DNA of 63,267 nucleotides from CAZBDU01 sp964490725 (GTDB lineage Bacteria; Spirochaetota; Spirochaetia; SZUA-6; DRHE01). The stretch is from contig CAZBDU010000023.1 in assembly GCA_964490725.1 (NCBI GenBank), positions 1-63,267 on the forward strand. Reading direction: 5' to 3'. The notes beneath the pieces were generated by a model. The model did not search any database. It was not told the DNA's origin and was given only the letters and a program-made list of their open reading frames with translations. Below are positions 24,096-32,542 of the stretch, one piece after another (within the stretch, counting starts at the first letter, position 1; each line of letters starts with the position of its first letter). The position numbers were made by a program, and so were the translations under genes.

Positions 24096-24986
24096 CTAGA
24101 GTGGCGAGCGTAGCCGCTTCACCAGCATCACCTGGTTTCCCCGCTCGTTGTACGTGACCTCGTCGAAGTAGATGCGCGTCAGGAAGATGCCGCGCCCGGA
24201 GTAGTGCAGCAGGCTTTCCGCCTGCAGGGAAGGCAGGGCCCGCCAGTCGAAGCCGATCCCCTCGTCCTCGATGGTGACGCGCAGCTCCTCCCGGGTGACC
24301 GCGGAGCAGACCAGGACCCGCTTGCCGCCCAGCCGGGGGTCCGCCACCCGTTCCCGCAACAGCTCCCCGAAGGTCCCCTTCTCCAGCGTGCTGTTTTTCT
24401 CACCGGCCGAGATTCCCAGATTGCCGTGCTCCACCGCGTTCTTCAGCATTTCCTCCAGCCCGACCTTGAGATTGAAGATTTCCGGGGGGGAGAGTACGCC
24501 GTTCAGGTGGAGGACGATCTGATTGATGATCGGGTAGATCTCGGCCTCGGCCGCGGTGAACCGGAACTCCTTGTGCTCCTGCAGAAGGTGAGGCGAATGC
24601 AGCTCGGAGAAGTCCGTCTCGGTCTGCAGCTTGATCAGCTGCCTGACCACCTCGATGATCTCGTGAAAGTTGAACGGCTTCTTGAAGTAGTTGGCTGCCC
24701 CGCCGCGCAGGGCTTTCAACAATATGTCCTCGTTGCCGTACCCCGTCATGAGGATCACCACCGCGTTGCGGTTGATCTTCTTGATCTCGTTCAGCAGGGT
24801 GAGGCCATCCATGCGGGGCATCATGATGTCCGAGAGAACCACCGCCGGACGCACGGCCTGGTAGAGCGCCACGGCGCTCTGGCCGTCCTCGGCCTCCAGC
24901 GGTTCCAGGCCGGCTTTTGTGATAAACTTCACCAGCAGGCTGCGCAGGACCTGCTGGTCGTCCACGATCAGTACCTTCTTCGCCAC
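24096..24986 (-). CDS. Response regulator with HATPase (anti-sigma-like) output
   Basis: A 296-residue two-domain protein. Residues 4-120 are a receiver domain with VDD, phospho-acceptor Asp in VVLSDIMMPRMDG, Thr in LMTGYG and Lys in FKKPF. Residues 155-290 form an RsbW-type histidine-kinase-like ATPase: N-box LEEMLKNAVEHGN and G-boxes DEGIGFDW and SGRGIFL. There is no His-phosphotransfer region or DNA-binding domain, so output is probably phosphorylation or sequestration of a partner such as an anti-sigma antagonist. GTG start at 24986 with GGAGAG upstream. No cognate partner genes are adjacent. Confidence 0.85.
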   Translation of the reverse strand: MAKKVLIVDDQQVLRSLLVKFITKAGLEPLEAEDGQSAVALYQAVRPAVVLSDIMMPRMDGLTLLNEIKKINRNAVVILMTGYGNEDILLKALRGGAANYFKKPFNFHEIIEVVRQLIKLQTETDFSELHSPHLLQEHKEFRFTAAEAEIYPIINQIVLHLNGVLSPPEIFNLKVGLEEMLKNAVEHGNLGISAGEKNSTLEKGTFGELLRERVADPRLGGKRVLVCSAVTREELRVTIEDEGIGFDWRALPSLQAESLLHYSGRGIFLTRIYFDEVTYNERGNQVMLVKRLRSPL

Positions 24987-25013
24987 CGCGCTCTCCGGGC
25001 TTGTCTGGCGCAG

Positions 25014-25042
25014 ATGGTAGCACGCGGGCAGTGCTAATTCAA
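25014..25042 (-). promoter_or_regulatory. Promoter of the REC-HATPase gene
   Basis: TTGAAT (minus, 25042-25037), 17 bp, TACCAT (25019-25014); leader about 25 nt. Confidence 0.5.
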
Positions 25043-25064
25043 CCAGAAGCTCTCCTGCGGCGCC

Positions 25065-25463
25065 TCACCCCTTGGGGACGGTGTCGAGGAACTCCCTCAC
25101 CTGAAAGTCGAACTGCTCGCTGGAGAGCTCCATCTCCGTGGCTTCCCCGGCGGAGATCTTGACCACCAGGTGGCCCGCCGACTCGTCCGGAGCGCTGTGC
25201 ATGTGCAGCAGGTAGTAGGCCAGCTCCAGCCCGTAGCCACGGCGGCAGTGCGCCACGAGCTCATCGAGCAGATCCCGGGCCTCTACCCGCCGGGCGCCCT
25301 CGATCTGGCCGCTGGAGACGCGGATCTCGGTGAATCCCGCGCCACCGTGCTGGTGGGCCACGATCTCCACCGCTTCCAGGCCCAGCTCCTGCACGAAGCG
25401 CCGGTAGGCCTTGTCCAGAGCCTCCCGGGGCTGCCAGCGGGTCCTGACGGTCATGTTCAGCAT
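25065..25463 (-). CDS. Hypothetical protein
   Basis: A soluble 132-residue protein with no recognised domain. It has several His residues in the middle (VAHQHGGAGF and LLHMHSAPDES), no signal peptide and no membrane segment. GAGGAGG lies 4 nt before the ATG at 25463; an in-frame ATG 9 nt later is possible. It is transcribed toward the REC-HATPase gene, whose own promoter lies within the 78-nt gap, so the two may be separate units. Confidence 0.6.
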   Translation of the reverse strand: MLNMTVRTRWQPREALDKAYRRFVQELGLEAVEIVAHQHGGAGFTEIRVSSGQIEGARRVEARDLLDELVAHCRRGYGLELAYYLLHMHSAPDESAGHLVVKISAGEATEMELSSEQFDFQVREFLDTVPKG

Positions 25464-25542
25464 CGTGCCTCCTCGCTCTGTATAGAAGGATAAGAAGGCG
25501 GAGTCTCTACCGGCAACCCTGGCGCCGTCTGGGGCCCCCTGC

Positions 25543-25548
25543 TATAAT
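25543..25548 (+). promoter_or_regulatory. -10 box of the alkyltransferase-like gene, leaderless type
   Basis: Consensus TATAAT ending 7 nt before the ATG at 25556; only a weak -35 (CTGGCG) is seen 18 bp upstream. Transcription should begin at the start codon. Confidence 0.55.
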
Positions 25549-25555
25549 CGCCGGC

Positions 25556-25879
25556 ATGCCGCCGCCGTTTACCCAGGCCGTGAAGGAGCTCATCCGCAGC
25601 ATCCCTGCGGGCAAGGTCGCCACCTACGGGCAGATTGCCGCCTGCGCCGGAAACCACCGGGCCGCCCGCCAGGTGGCCTGGATCCTGCACGCCTGCTCGG
25701 AGGCGGAGGGGCTCCCGTGGCATCGGGTGATCGCCGGTGGAGGGCGGATCTCGCTGCCGCCGGGGGCCGGCTTCGAGCTGCAGCAGGCGGCGCTGGAGGC
25801 CGAAGGGGTGGAAGTGCGCGCGGGCAGGGCGGATCTGCGCCGCTACCTCTGGGCGGCCCTCCTGGAGGGTAGGGAGTGA
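25556..25879 (+). CDS. Alkyltransferase-like protein (ATL)
   Basis: A 107-residue protein of the MGMT DNA-binding fold: it has the helix-turn-helix core (AGKVATYGQIAACAG, RAARQVAWIL) but the active-site PCHR of MGMT reads PWHRV. This Cys-to-Trp change defines ATL proteins, which bind O6-alkylguanine and flag it for nucleotide excision repair instead of repairing it directly. The ATG at 25556 follows a TATAAT box by 7 nt. The stop overlaps the next gene (GTGA). Confidence 0.88.
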   Translation: MPPPFTQAVKELIRSIPAGKVATYGQIAACAGNHRAARQVAWILHACSEAEGLPWHRVIAGGGRISLPPGAGFELQQAALEAEGVEVRAGRADLRRYLWAALLEGRE

Positions 25880-26868
25880 GCCCACTGCGCCCGCAGCCGC
25901 TGGGCTGCGCCATCATCGGCCTGGGACGGATCGGGTCCCTGCTGGAGGATGATCGGCTGCGGGAGAAGCCCGCCACTCATGCCGGGGCGGTGGCGCGCAG
26001 CCGCGACTGCAGGCTTCTGGCAGGCTGCGACATCGCCGGGGAGCGCCGGAGGCGGTTCGCACGGCGCTGGGGCTGCCGGGCGGTCTATGCGGCCCTGGGG
26101 CCGATGCTGGAGCGCCACCGCCCGGATATCCTGCACGTCGCCACCCCCACCGGGACGCACGAGAGAATCGTCACGGAGGCCTGCGAAGGGCGGGTTCCCC
26201 TGATCGTCTGCGAGAAGCCGCTGGCGCCGGCCGCCGCCGCCGCCCAGCGGCTGGTCTCCCGGTGCGCGGCGAGCGGCACGGTGCTGATGGTGAACCACGA
26301 GCGGCGCTACTCCCGGGACTACCTGCACCTGCGCCGGACCATGGCCGCCGGCCCTCTCGGCGAGCTTCAGTCCGTCACCGCCAGGGTGTACATGGGCCGG
26401 GGACAGGCCCCGGAGGAGATCCTGCTGTCAGACGGCACCCACATGGTGGACATCCTGCGCTACCTCACCGGCCGGGAGCTGCTCCCGGTGACCGCCGCCC
26501 GGCAGGAAGCCGCCGCCGGAGCGCTCGCCTTCCTGTTCCGCCTCGGGGAGGCGGCGGGCACCCTGGAAGTATCCGGCCGGTTCGAGTCCCTGGTCTTCGA
26601 GATCGACCTCTGGTTCAGCAGGGGGCGCGCCCGCATCGGCAACGGCCTCTACGAGCAGTGGCTTTCCTCTGAAAGCCCCTACTACGAGCGCTTCCGCTCC
26701 CTGCGCCGGCTCCGGCTGCCCCGGTTCCGGCGTACCGGCTATTTCTCCGGGATGCTTGCCGACGCGGTGCGGGTGCTGCGCCGTCCCGGGACCGAGCCGC
26801 GGTCCAGCGGGCGCGACGGTCTGGAGGCGGTGCGCACCATCGAGCGCCTGCTGGCCTCGCTGGGCTGA
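25876..26868 (+). CDS. Gfo/Idh/MocA-family oxidoreductase
   Basis: NAD(P)-dependent sugar or cyclitol dehydrogenase family; 330 residues. The N-terminal Rossmann motif GLGRIGS follows a hydrophobic strand (CAIIGLGRIG), and the catalytic-Lys motif EKPLA lies at about residue 115. The C-terminal half (VNHERRYSRDYLHLR onward) is the substrate-binding sheet with the conserved DGTHMVDILRYL helix. The substrate cannot be predicted. GTG start at 25876 overlaps the ATL stop, so it is coupled to a repair protein without obvious functional link. Confidence 0.85.
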   Translation: MSPLRPQPLGCAIIGLGRIGSLLEDDRLREKPATHAGAVARSRDCRLLAGCDIAGERRRRFARRWGCRAVYAALGPMLERHRPDILHVATPTGTHERIVTEACEGRVPLIVCEKPLAPAAAAAQRLVSRCAASGTVLMVNHERRYSRDYLHLRRTMAAGPLGELQSVTARVYMGRGQAPEEILLSDGTHMVDILRYLTGRELLPVTAARQEAAAGALAFLFRLGEAAGTLEVSGRFESLVFEIDLWFSRGRARIGNGLYEQWLSSESPYYERFRSLRRLRLPRFRRTGYFSGMLADAVRVLRRPGTEPRSSGRDGLEAVRTIERLLASLG

Positions 26869-26899
26869 AGGGGCGGGCGAGCGGCGGCCGGGGGGACTG

Positions 26900-26929
26900 T
26901 TGTGCCGCTGCCAGGCGTTGCGGTATAGT
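26900..26929 (+). promoter_or_regulatory. Promoter of lepA, short-leader type
   Basis: TTGTGC (26900-26905), 18 bp, TATAGT (26924-26929). The ATG is 14 nt after the box, giving a leader of about 8 nt without a purine-rich site. Confidence 0.6.
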
Positions 26930-26943
26930 GGCCCCGGCGTACC

Positions 26944-28746
26944 ATGGACAGGGACCGGATCCGCAATTTCTGCATCATTGCCCACATCGACCACGGGAAG
27001 TCCACCCTGGCGGACCGCTTCATCCAGCGGGCCAGGCTGGTGAGTGAACGGGAGTTCCACGACCAGATCCTGGACAGCATGGAGATCGAACGGGAGCGGG
27101 GGATCACCATCAAGAGTCAGGCCGTCACGCTGGCCTACCGGGCCGCAGACGGCCGGGAGTATTCTCTCAACCTGGTGGACACCCCCGGCCACGTGGACTT
27201 CAGCTACGAGGTCTCCCGCGCCATCTCAGCCTGCGAAGGCGCGATTCTCCTCATCGACGCCACGCAGGGGGTAGAGGCGCAGACGCTGGCCAACCTGTAC
27301 CTGGCGATGGAGCACGATCTGGTGGTGCTGCCGGTAATCAACAAGATCGACCTTCCCGGGGCGGAGGTGGAGACCGTGAAGAGGCAGATCGATCACGATC
27401 TGGGGTTGGACCCCGATGAGGCGCTCCTGGTCTCCGCAAAGCTGGGCACGGGGGTGGAGGAGCTCATAGAGGCGCTGGTGAGGCGGGTGCCGCCCCCGGC
27501 GGGCCGGCCCGAAGAGCCCCTGCAGGCGCTGATCTTCGATTCCCTCTACGACCCTTACCGCGGCGTGGTGGTGCACGTGCGGATCTTCAGCGGGGTGATC
27601 CGCCCGGGGCAGACGATCCGCTTCATGTCCAACGGAGCCTCCTACCGGGTGGACGAAGTCGGGATCTTCCGCCTGACGCTGCAGAAGACGGACTCCCTGG
27701 GGGCGGGGGAGGTGGGCTACCTGATCGCCGGGATCAAGACCATCGCCGATACCCGGGTGGGGGACACGGTCACCGACCACGACCGTCCCTGCGCAGAGCC
27801 CCTGCCGGGCTTCAGAGAGGTGAAACCGGTGGTCTTCTCCTCCATCTACCCGGTGGACGCGAACGACTATGACGAGCTGGCCTCCGCCATGGAAAAGCTC
27901 AAGCTCAACGACGCGGCCCTGATCTACGAGAAGGACTCCTCAGCCGCCCTGGGCTTCGGCTTTCGCTGCGGCTTCCTGGGGCTGCTTCACCTGGAGATCG
28001 TCCAGGAGAGGCTGGAGCGGGAGTTCACCCTCTCCGTCGTGCTGACGGCTCCCTCGGTGCGCTACCGGTTCACGCTGCAGGACGGGCAGGCCCTCCACGT
28101 GGACAACCCGCTGGCCTTTCCCGACCCGGGCCGGACGCTGAAGGCAGAGGAGCCCTACATCCGGGCCTCGATCATGACTCCCTCCGAGTACGTGGGCAAC
28201 GTCATCTCCCTCTGCCTGGAGAAGCGGGGCGAGCAGAAATCCATGACCTATCTGGACCAGCGCAGGGTCGAGCTGGTGTACGAGATGCCCCTGGCCGAGG
28301 TGATCTTCGAGTTCTATGACCGCCTGAAGTCCGCGACCCGCGGCTACGCTTCCTTCGATTACGAGATGCTGGACTACAGGGAAACGGACGTGGTGCGGGT
28401 GGACATCCTGATCAACGGCAAGCCGGTGGACGCGCTTTCCCAGCTGGTGTTCCGCGACCATGCCTACCAGCGCGCCCGGGCGGCGTGCCGCAAGCTCCGT
28501 GAGGAGATACCGCGCCATCAGTTCAAGATCCCGATCCAGGGGGCCATCGGCAGCCAGATCATTGCCCGCGAGACCATCTCGGCGCTGCGCAAGGACGTCA
28601 CCGCCAAGTGCTACGGCGGCGATGTGACCCGCAAGCGCAAGCTCCTGGAAAAGCAGAAGGAGGGCAAGAAGCGCATGAAGATGGTGGGAGGCGTGGAGCT
28701 CCCCCAGAGCGCCTTCCTGGCGGTGCTCAGGAGCACGGAGGAGTAG
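26944..28746 (+). CDS. lepA: Elongation factor 4 (LepA)
   Basis: Ribosome-bound GTPase LepA/EF4, 600 residues. G1 AHIDHGKST, switch region with ERERGITIKSQ, G3 DTPGHVDF, G4 NKIDLP, and the LepA-specific C-terminal domain rich in basic residues (TRKRKLLEKQKEGKKRMK) are all present. The ATG at 26944 follows the promoter TATAGT box by 14 nt and lacks a Shine-Dalgarno sequence. Its end overlaps the convergent DUF115 gene by 20 bp. Confidence 0.96.
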   Translation: MDRDRIRNFCIIAHIDHGKSTLADRFIQRARLVSEREFHDQILDSMEIERERGITIKSQAVTLAYRAADGREYSLNLVDTPGHVDFSYEVSRAISACEGAILLIDATQGVEAQTLANLYLAMEHDLVVLPVINKIDLPGAEVETVKRQIDHDLGLDPDEALLVSAKLGTGVEELIEALVRRVPPPAGRPEEPLQALIFDSLYDPYRGVVVHVRIFSGVIRPGQTIRFMSNGASYRVDEVGIFRLTLQKTDSLGAGEVGYLIAGIKTIADTRVGDTVTDHDRPCAEPLPGFREVKPVVFSSIYPVDANDYDELASAMEKLKLNDAALIYEKDSSAALGFGFRCGFLGLLHLEIVQERLEREFTLSVVLTAPSVRYRFTLQDGQALHVDNPLAFPDPGRTLKAEEPYIRASIMTPSEYVGNVISLCLEKRGEQKSMTYLDQRRVELVYEMPLAEVIFEFYDRLKSATRGYASFDYEMLDYRETDVVRVDILINGKPVDALSQLVFRDHAYQRARAACRKLREEIPRHQFKIPIQGAIGSQIIARETISALRKDVTAKCYGGDVTRKRKLLEKQKEGKKRMKMVGGVELPQSAFLAVLRSTEE

Positions 28747-30397
28747 CGGCCAGACGCTTCAGAAAGTCGCGGTAGACCGCGGCGGCCAGCAGGCCCCGTC
28801 GCAGGTAGCCGGCCGAAAGTATCGCCCGGGGATCGCTCTCGGGGAAATCGAGAAAGGCGTACTCCACCCGCCGCAGCCCCTCCCGCGCGGCCGCCTCCCG
28901 ACCGCTTCCTTCCCTGGCCGCCTCGGGGAGGGCCAGCAGTTCCCGCATGGCCTGCCGGGCGGCCTCCAGGAGAGCCATCTCCTGCCGGTACAGCGCGCGC
29001 ACCGCCTCCTCCCGGGGGCGGGGAGGCTTCTGCGGCCGCCCCGGTCGCGCCTGCCCCGCGGGGGCCGTACGGGAGGGGCGGGTCCTGCCCTGGAGCAGCC
29101 GGCGCAGCCTTGCCGGGCTGCCCACCGCCTCCGCGCCGGTGGCCAGCCCGGCGCCGCCCAGGTCGTAGACCCCGCCTCTCCCGGCCAGGCGGCGCTGGAG
29201 CTGGCGCGCGTAGGTGCGCAGCACCAGGTCCGTCAGCACCGGGCCTCGGTCCTTGCCCGGCAGCCGCAGCAGCGGCCGCTGCAGGATGGCCTGGAACGCC
29301 TCCTGGCCCACCGGCCGCAGGCGATTGGCCTCGCGGAGCATGCGCCGGTGCGGCGGAGCGCCGCGGGCGTGGGTCTGACCGTTCAGGTAGGCGAAATCCA
29401 GCCCCGCCACGACGATGGGCCCGCTGGTCATCCCCAGGGCGGCCTGCACGGCCGCCACGCCGACGGAGCCCAGCGGAGGAAGCACCGTTGGCAGCAGCCC
29501 CAGCGCCTCCAGCCTGTCGAAGAGGCTCAGCGGATGGAAGCGGGAGCAGAAGAACAGCCGCCGCGCAAACAGGCGCAGGACGCACGGGTTGGCGGTGAGA
29601 TCGCAGATCAGGCCGGTCCCGGCGGTACGGAAGGGGATGAAGTCCTCCAGGTTGGCCTGCTGGGCCTCCACCGTCACCACCCAATCCGGCTGGAGGCCCG
29701 CGTCCCCCAGGACGGGCAGGGCCGTGTCCACCGCCACCACGGTCAGCTCCCCCCGCAGGCGGCGCACCGTCTCCAGGGCCACCTGCAGCGACGGACCCGC
29801 CCCGAGCACGGCCAGCGGCGTGCTGCCGGCGAGCTCCGAGAGGCTGCCGGAGCGGGGCAGCAGCGCCAGGTTGCGCAGCAGGTTGCGCACCCAGAGACGG
29901 GACATGCCGATGAGGGTGATCTTGTTCTGCCAGTGGATGCGCAGCTCCTCTTCCAGGGCGCCCCGGATCTCCTCGTAGGTGCGCCGATGCAGGTGGTACC
30001 CCCCGCAGAGGTGCACCGGCTGCACGCGGCGAAAGCGGAAGATGCCGATGCGGTGCAGAACCGCCAGCGCTTCCTCGGGAGCCTCCGTGCGGATGATGTG
30101 CAGGCGAGGGTCGGAAGGCAGCCGCACCGGCCCGGTCGCGGCCAGATGCATCAGCGGCTGATCCGCCTCCACGCAGAGGATGTGACACTCCTCGGGCAGG
30201 CGGTGGAGCAGCTCGGGAAGCCCGTAGCCGAGCCCCACCGAGGGAACGAACAGCAGCGTCCGCGGCGCGGCCTGCGTTGCCAGCGACCGGCGTCTGGCCG
30301 CCTGCTGCGGGTCCACCGGAGAATACAGGAGCCGTCCGCGGTAGCGGATGGTAAAGCCCCTGCCGGTGTCCACCAGCAGGGGCTGCTCGTCGTTCAC
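28727..30397 (-). CDS. DUF115 (MptE-like) protein
   Basis: A 556-residue protein with the DUF115 / 6-hydroxymethylpterin-pyrophosphokinase-like core: LAVLGAGPSLQ (nucleotide-binding loop, around residue 195), VVAVDTAL, PDWVVTVEAQ and the later IVVAGLDFAY. In bacteria, DUF115 proteins (Maf-type) are commonly linked to flagellin or surface glycosylation with nonulosonic acids. The C-terminal third is Arg/Pro-rich. GTG at 30397 overlaps the stop of the PpiD-like gene (GTGA), so both are made from one transcript. Confidence 0.8.
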   Translation of the reverse strand: MNDEQPLLVDTGRGFTIRYRGRLLYSPVDPQQAARRRSLATQAAPRTLLFVPSVGLGYGLPELLHRLPEECHILCVEADQPLMHLAATGPVRLPSDPRLHIIRTEAPEEALAVLHRIGIFRFRRVQPVHLCGGYHLHRRTYEEIRGALEEELRIHWQNKITLIGMSRLWVRNLLRNLALLPRSGSLSELAGSTPLAVLGAGPSLQVALETVRRLRGELTVVAVDTALPVLGDAGLQPDWVVTVEAQQANLEDFIPFRTAGTGLICDLTANPCVLRLFARRLFFCSRFHPLSLFDRLEALGLLPTVLPPLGSVGVAAVQAALGMTSGPIVVAGLDFAYLNGQTHARGAPPHRRMLREANRLRPVGQEAFQAILQRPLLRLPGKDRGPVLTDLVLRTYARQLQRRLAGRGGVYDLGGAGLATGAEAVGSPARLRRLLQGRTRPSRTAPAGQARPGRPQKPPRPREEAVRALYRQEMALLEAARQAMRELLALPEAAREGSGREAAAREGLRRVEYAFLDFPESDPRAILSAGYLRRGLLAAAVYRDFLKRLAATPPCS

Positions 30398-32022
30398 TGC
30401 TGCGGCTGGGGCTGCGGCTCGACGGGTGTGGGTAGCGGCGTCTCCTGCGGCTGCGGTTGCGGCTGCGCGGGGGGCTGCGCCTGTTGCTGGGGCTGCTGCC
30501 TGGGGAAGATCGACTGGTAGAAGGTCTGGTTGAAGTCGTCGACGATGTAGTCCGGGTTCAAGAGGGCAGTCTGCAGGTCCTGCTGTCGCGACTGGTTCAC
30601 GAAGTACTCGTGGAAGCGGTCCATCAGGTCGAGCTCCTGGCGGGGCGCCGTGCGCGTGTCCGCCAGCGACAACACCACCACCTGGTCGTCCAGCAGCACC
30701 GGCTCCGAGACCTGCCCCGGGGCCAGGGAGAACGCCTGGACGAAGAACTCCTGGCTGTAAGCCGCCGAGGCCAGGCTGACGTTCTGGTCCAGCGAGCGGA
30801 CGGGATCCAGAACGTAGACCCCCTGATAGTTGACGGGGAAGAAGTCCGTCTGGTAGGTGGGCTGCCCAAGCTCCACGCCGGCCAGGGTGAAGCTGGTCTC
30901 CCGGACCCGCTTCACGAAGGACTCGGCACGGGCCTGGAAATAGTCCTCCACCTTGCCTTTCTCGTACTTCATCAGATAGTCCCGCACCACCTTGAGGGCT
31001 TCCGGATCGGAGGTGTCCAGCTCCACCGGCTGGGAGTCGGCGCGAAAGATGACCCAGCCGAAGCGGCTCTTCAGCACCGGGGAGAGCTCCCCCTCCCCGA
31101 GCGCGAAGACCTGTTCCACCGGCTGCGGCCCTTCGAAGTCGGCCTCCAGGTCGTAGAAGTAGCGCCAGCCCATGTCGCCGCCCTTCTCCGCGTACAGGCC
31201 CTTGGAGTGGGCCCTGGCCAGCTCCTCGAAGCTGCCCCCCTCTACCAGCTTCTTGTGGATCTCCTGGGCCTCGCGCTCGCTGGACTTGACCAGGATGCGG
31301 CTCAGCTTCATGCGCCGGAACTTGTCGCGGTTGTCCCTGGCGTAGGCCGCCACTTCGCTCTGCGGGTAGTCCGAGAAGGAGAAACGGACGAAGGAGAACT
31401 TGCGCTGCTGTGCGAACATCTTCTTGAAAAACTCCCCCTCCTGGGGGCTGGCCTGCTGGTGCAGGAACGAGTCCCGGAGGTACTGCTCCTGGATGATCTC
31501 TCCCCGAACCAGCTGCCGGGTGGTCATGCGCTCCGACGGCGAGGTGGCCTTGTAGCGGGCTTCGCTGAACTGGCCGTTCACGACGTACGGACCCGAGCTG
31601 AGCAGCGCCTGGTCCACCCGCTCCGAGGACACCCACAGCCCGCTGCGCTCGGCCTCCAGAAGGATAGCGGTGTGCAGGATAGTCTGGTCGAAGGCGGTGC
31701 GCCACACCTTGTAGGCCTGGACCTCCACGTTCTGGTTCTCTCCCCCCTGACGCAGCTGCTCCGCGGCCAGGTCCTTCTGCTGGGAGAAGTAGTTGCCCGG
31801 AAAGTACTCGATGGGTTTGCCCTTGTAGCTCCCGAACACGATCCTTCCCCCGGGCCCGCTGCGGGCGATGGCCGGACCTCCGATGAAGGTCACGACGATG
31901 ACCAGCAGAACCAGGACGCTGCCGGCATAGAGAAACGGATGGGCCGTGCGCTTCTTCTCCAGGCGGTCCTGGTCCCGGCGTCCCCGGCTCTGGGTTGCTC
32001 TGCGTATGTCTCGTGAGGGCAT
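30394..32022 (-). CDS. PpiD-like membrane-anchored peptidyl-prolyl isomerase
   Basis: A 542-residue periplasmic foldase of the SurA_N/PpiD type: a basic N-terminus, one transmembrane helix (about residues 30-48), a SurA_N-like chaperone region (residues 85-200), a parvulin-type segment (MKLSRILVKSSEREAQEI, then GGDMGWRYF and LSPVLKSRFGWVIF), and a second partial chaperone segment. The last 40 residues are a Pro/Gln-rich tail with PQPQPQ repeats, probably disordered. The promoter at 32071-32100 and an AAGGA site precede the ATG. Confidence 0.82.
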   Translation of the reverse strand: MPSRDIRRATQSRGRRDQDRLEKKRTAHPFLYAGSVLVLLVIVVTFIGGPAIARSGPGGRIVFGSYKGKPIEYFPGNYFSQQKDLAAEQLRQGGENQNVEVQAYKVWRTAFDQTILHTAILLEAERSGLWVSSERVDQALLSSGPYVVNGQFSEARYKATSPSERMTTRQLVRGEIIQEQYLRDSFLHQQASPQEGEFFKKMFAQQRKFSFVRFSFSDYPQSEVAAYARDNRDKFRRMKLSRILVKSSEREAQEIHKKLVEGGSFEELARAHSKGLYAEKGGDMGWRYFYDLEADFEGPQPVEQVFALGEGELSPVLKSRFGWVIFRADSQPVELDTSDPEALKVVRDYLMKYEKGKVEDYFQARAESFVKRVRETSFTLAGVELGQPTYQTDFFPVNYQGVYVLDPVRSLDQNVSLASAAYSQEFFVQAFSLAPGQVSEPVLLDDQVVVLSLADTRTAPRQELDLMDRFHEYFVNQSRQQDLQTALLNPDYIVDDFNQTFYQSIFPRQQPQQQAQPPAQPQPQPQETPLPTPVEPQPQPQQ

Positions 32023-32070
32023 TACGAATCCTTGTCCGTTGGGATGAGCTCTTCCGCCAAGCTAGGGGCT

Positions 32071-32100
32071 ACAGTAGCATCGATGCTTCGAGGATGTCAA
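32071..32100 (-). promoter_or_regulatory. Promoter of the ppiD-DUF115 operon
   Basis: TTGACA (minus, 32100-32095), 18 bp, TACTGT (32076-32071); leader about 45 nt. Confidence 0.6.
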
Positions 32101-32333
32101 TTGAGCGCCGGCCTGGCGCCTGGCGCCGGTCGTCCGGCCCTGCCGGTCCGCCCCTAACCGGTCTGCGCTTCCGCCGTAACCCCATCGGTGTATTGTCGAT
32201 GCCGCGCCTCCGGCTGTACGCTTGTTTCTCGACAGGCTGGAGGAAGCTATTGGACCGCATGGCGAGACCTGCAAGCACAGGAAGCCGCTGCCCGCGCCGG
32301 CGGCTGACGGCCGCCGATCGGCGGGCGCGATAG
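32101..32333. other. Non-coding stretch between ppiD promoter and tRNA-Pro
   Basis: Apart from the hairpins at 32299-32324 no feature is recognised. No reading frame here has family-like composition. The part near 32330 is the 3' trailer of tRNA-Pro on the minus strand. Confidence 0.4.
32299..32324 (-). terminator. Overlapping hairpins in the tRNA-Pro trailer (possible terminator)
   Basis: Two mutually exclusive stems share sequence: GGCGGC/GCCGCC (32299-32304 with 32310-32315) and the perfect 14-bp palindrome CCGCCGATCGGCGG (32311-32324). There is no T-tract, so this may be a processing or Rho-related site. Confidence 0.3.
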
Positions 32334-32406
32334 TCGGGCTGGGCGGATTTGAACCGCCGACTTCTCGGTCCCGAACCGAGCGCGCTAGCCCCTGCGCTAC
32401 AGCCCG
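32334..32406 (-). tRNA. tRNA-Pro (CGG)
   Basis: A 73-nt minus-strand cloverleaf: acceptor CGGGCTG (32406-32400) pairs with CAGCCCG (32341-32335), discriminator A; anticodon arm CTCGG-TTCGGGA-CCGAG with anticodon CGG; T arm GGCGG-TTCAAAT-CCGCC. No encoded CCA. Its 5' end directly abuts the T8 tract of the terminator after tRNA-Asp. Confidence 0.93.
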
Positions 32407-32432
32407 AAAAAAAAGAACCCCAGGGACGGGGT
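32407..32432 (-). terminator. Intrinsic terminator between tRNA-Asp and tRNA-Pro
   Basis: On the minus strand ACCCC, 6-nt loop, GGGGT, then TCTTTTTTTT (32416-32407). The stem is short (5 bp) but the U-tract is strong. The tract ends at the first base of tRNA-Pro. Confidence 0.65.
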
Positions 32433-32436
32433 GTTT

Positions 32437-32510
32437 CGGGAGCGACGGGACTTGAACCCGCGGTCTCCGGCTTGACAGGCCGGCGCGATAACCAGCTTCG
32501 CCACGCCCCC
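32437..32510 (-). tRNA. tRNA-Asp (GTC)
   Basis: A 74-nt minus-strand cloverleaf: acceptor GGGGGCG (32510-32504) pairs with CGCTCCC (32444-32438, one G-U), discriminator G; anticodon arm CCGGC-CTGTCAA-GCCGG with anticodon GTC; T arm GCGGG-TTCAAGT-CCCGT. No encoded CCA. Confidence 0.93.
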
Positions 32511-32542
32511 TCGTCCGCGCCGCTACGCGACGCGCCTGAGGT

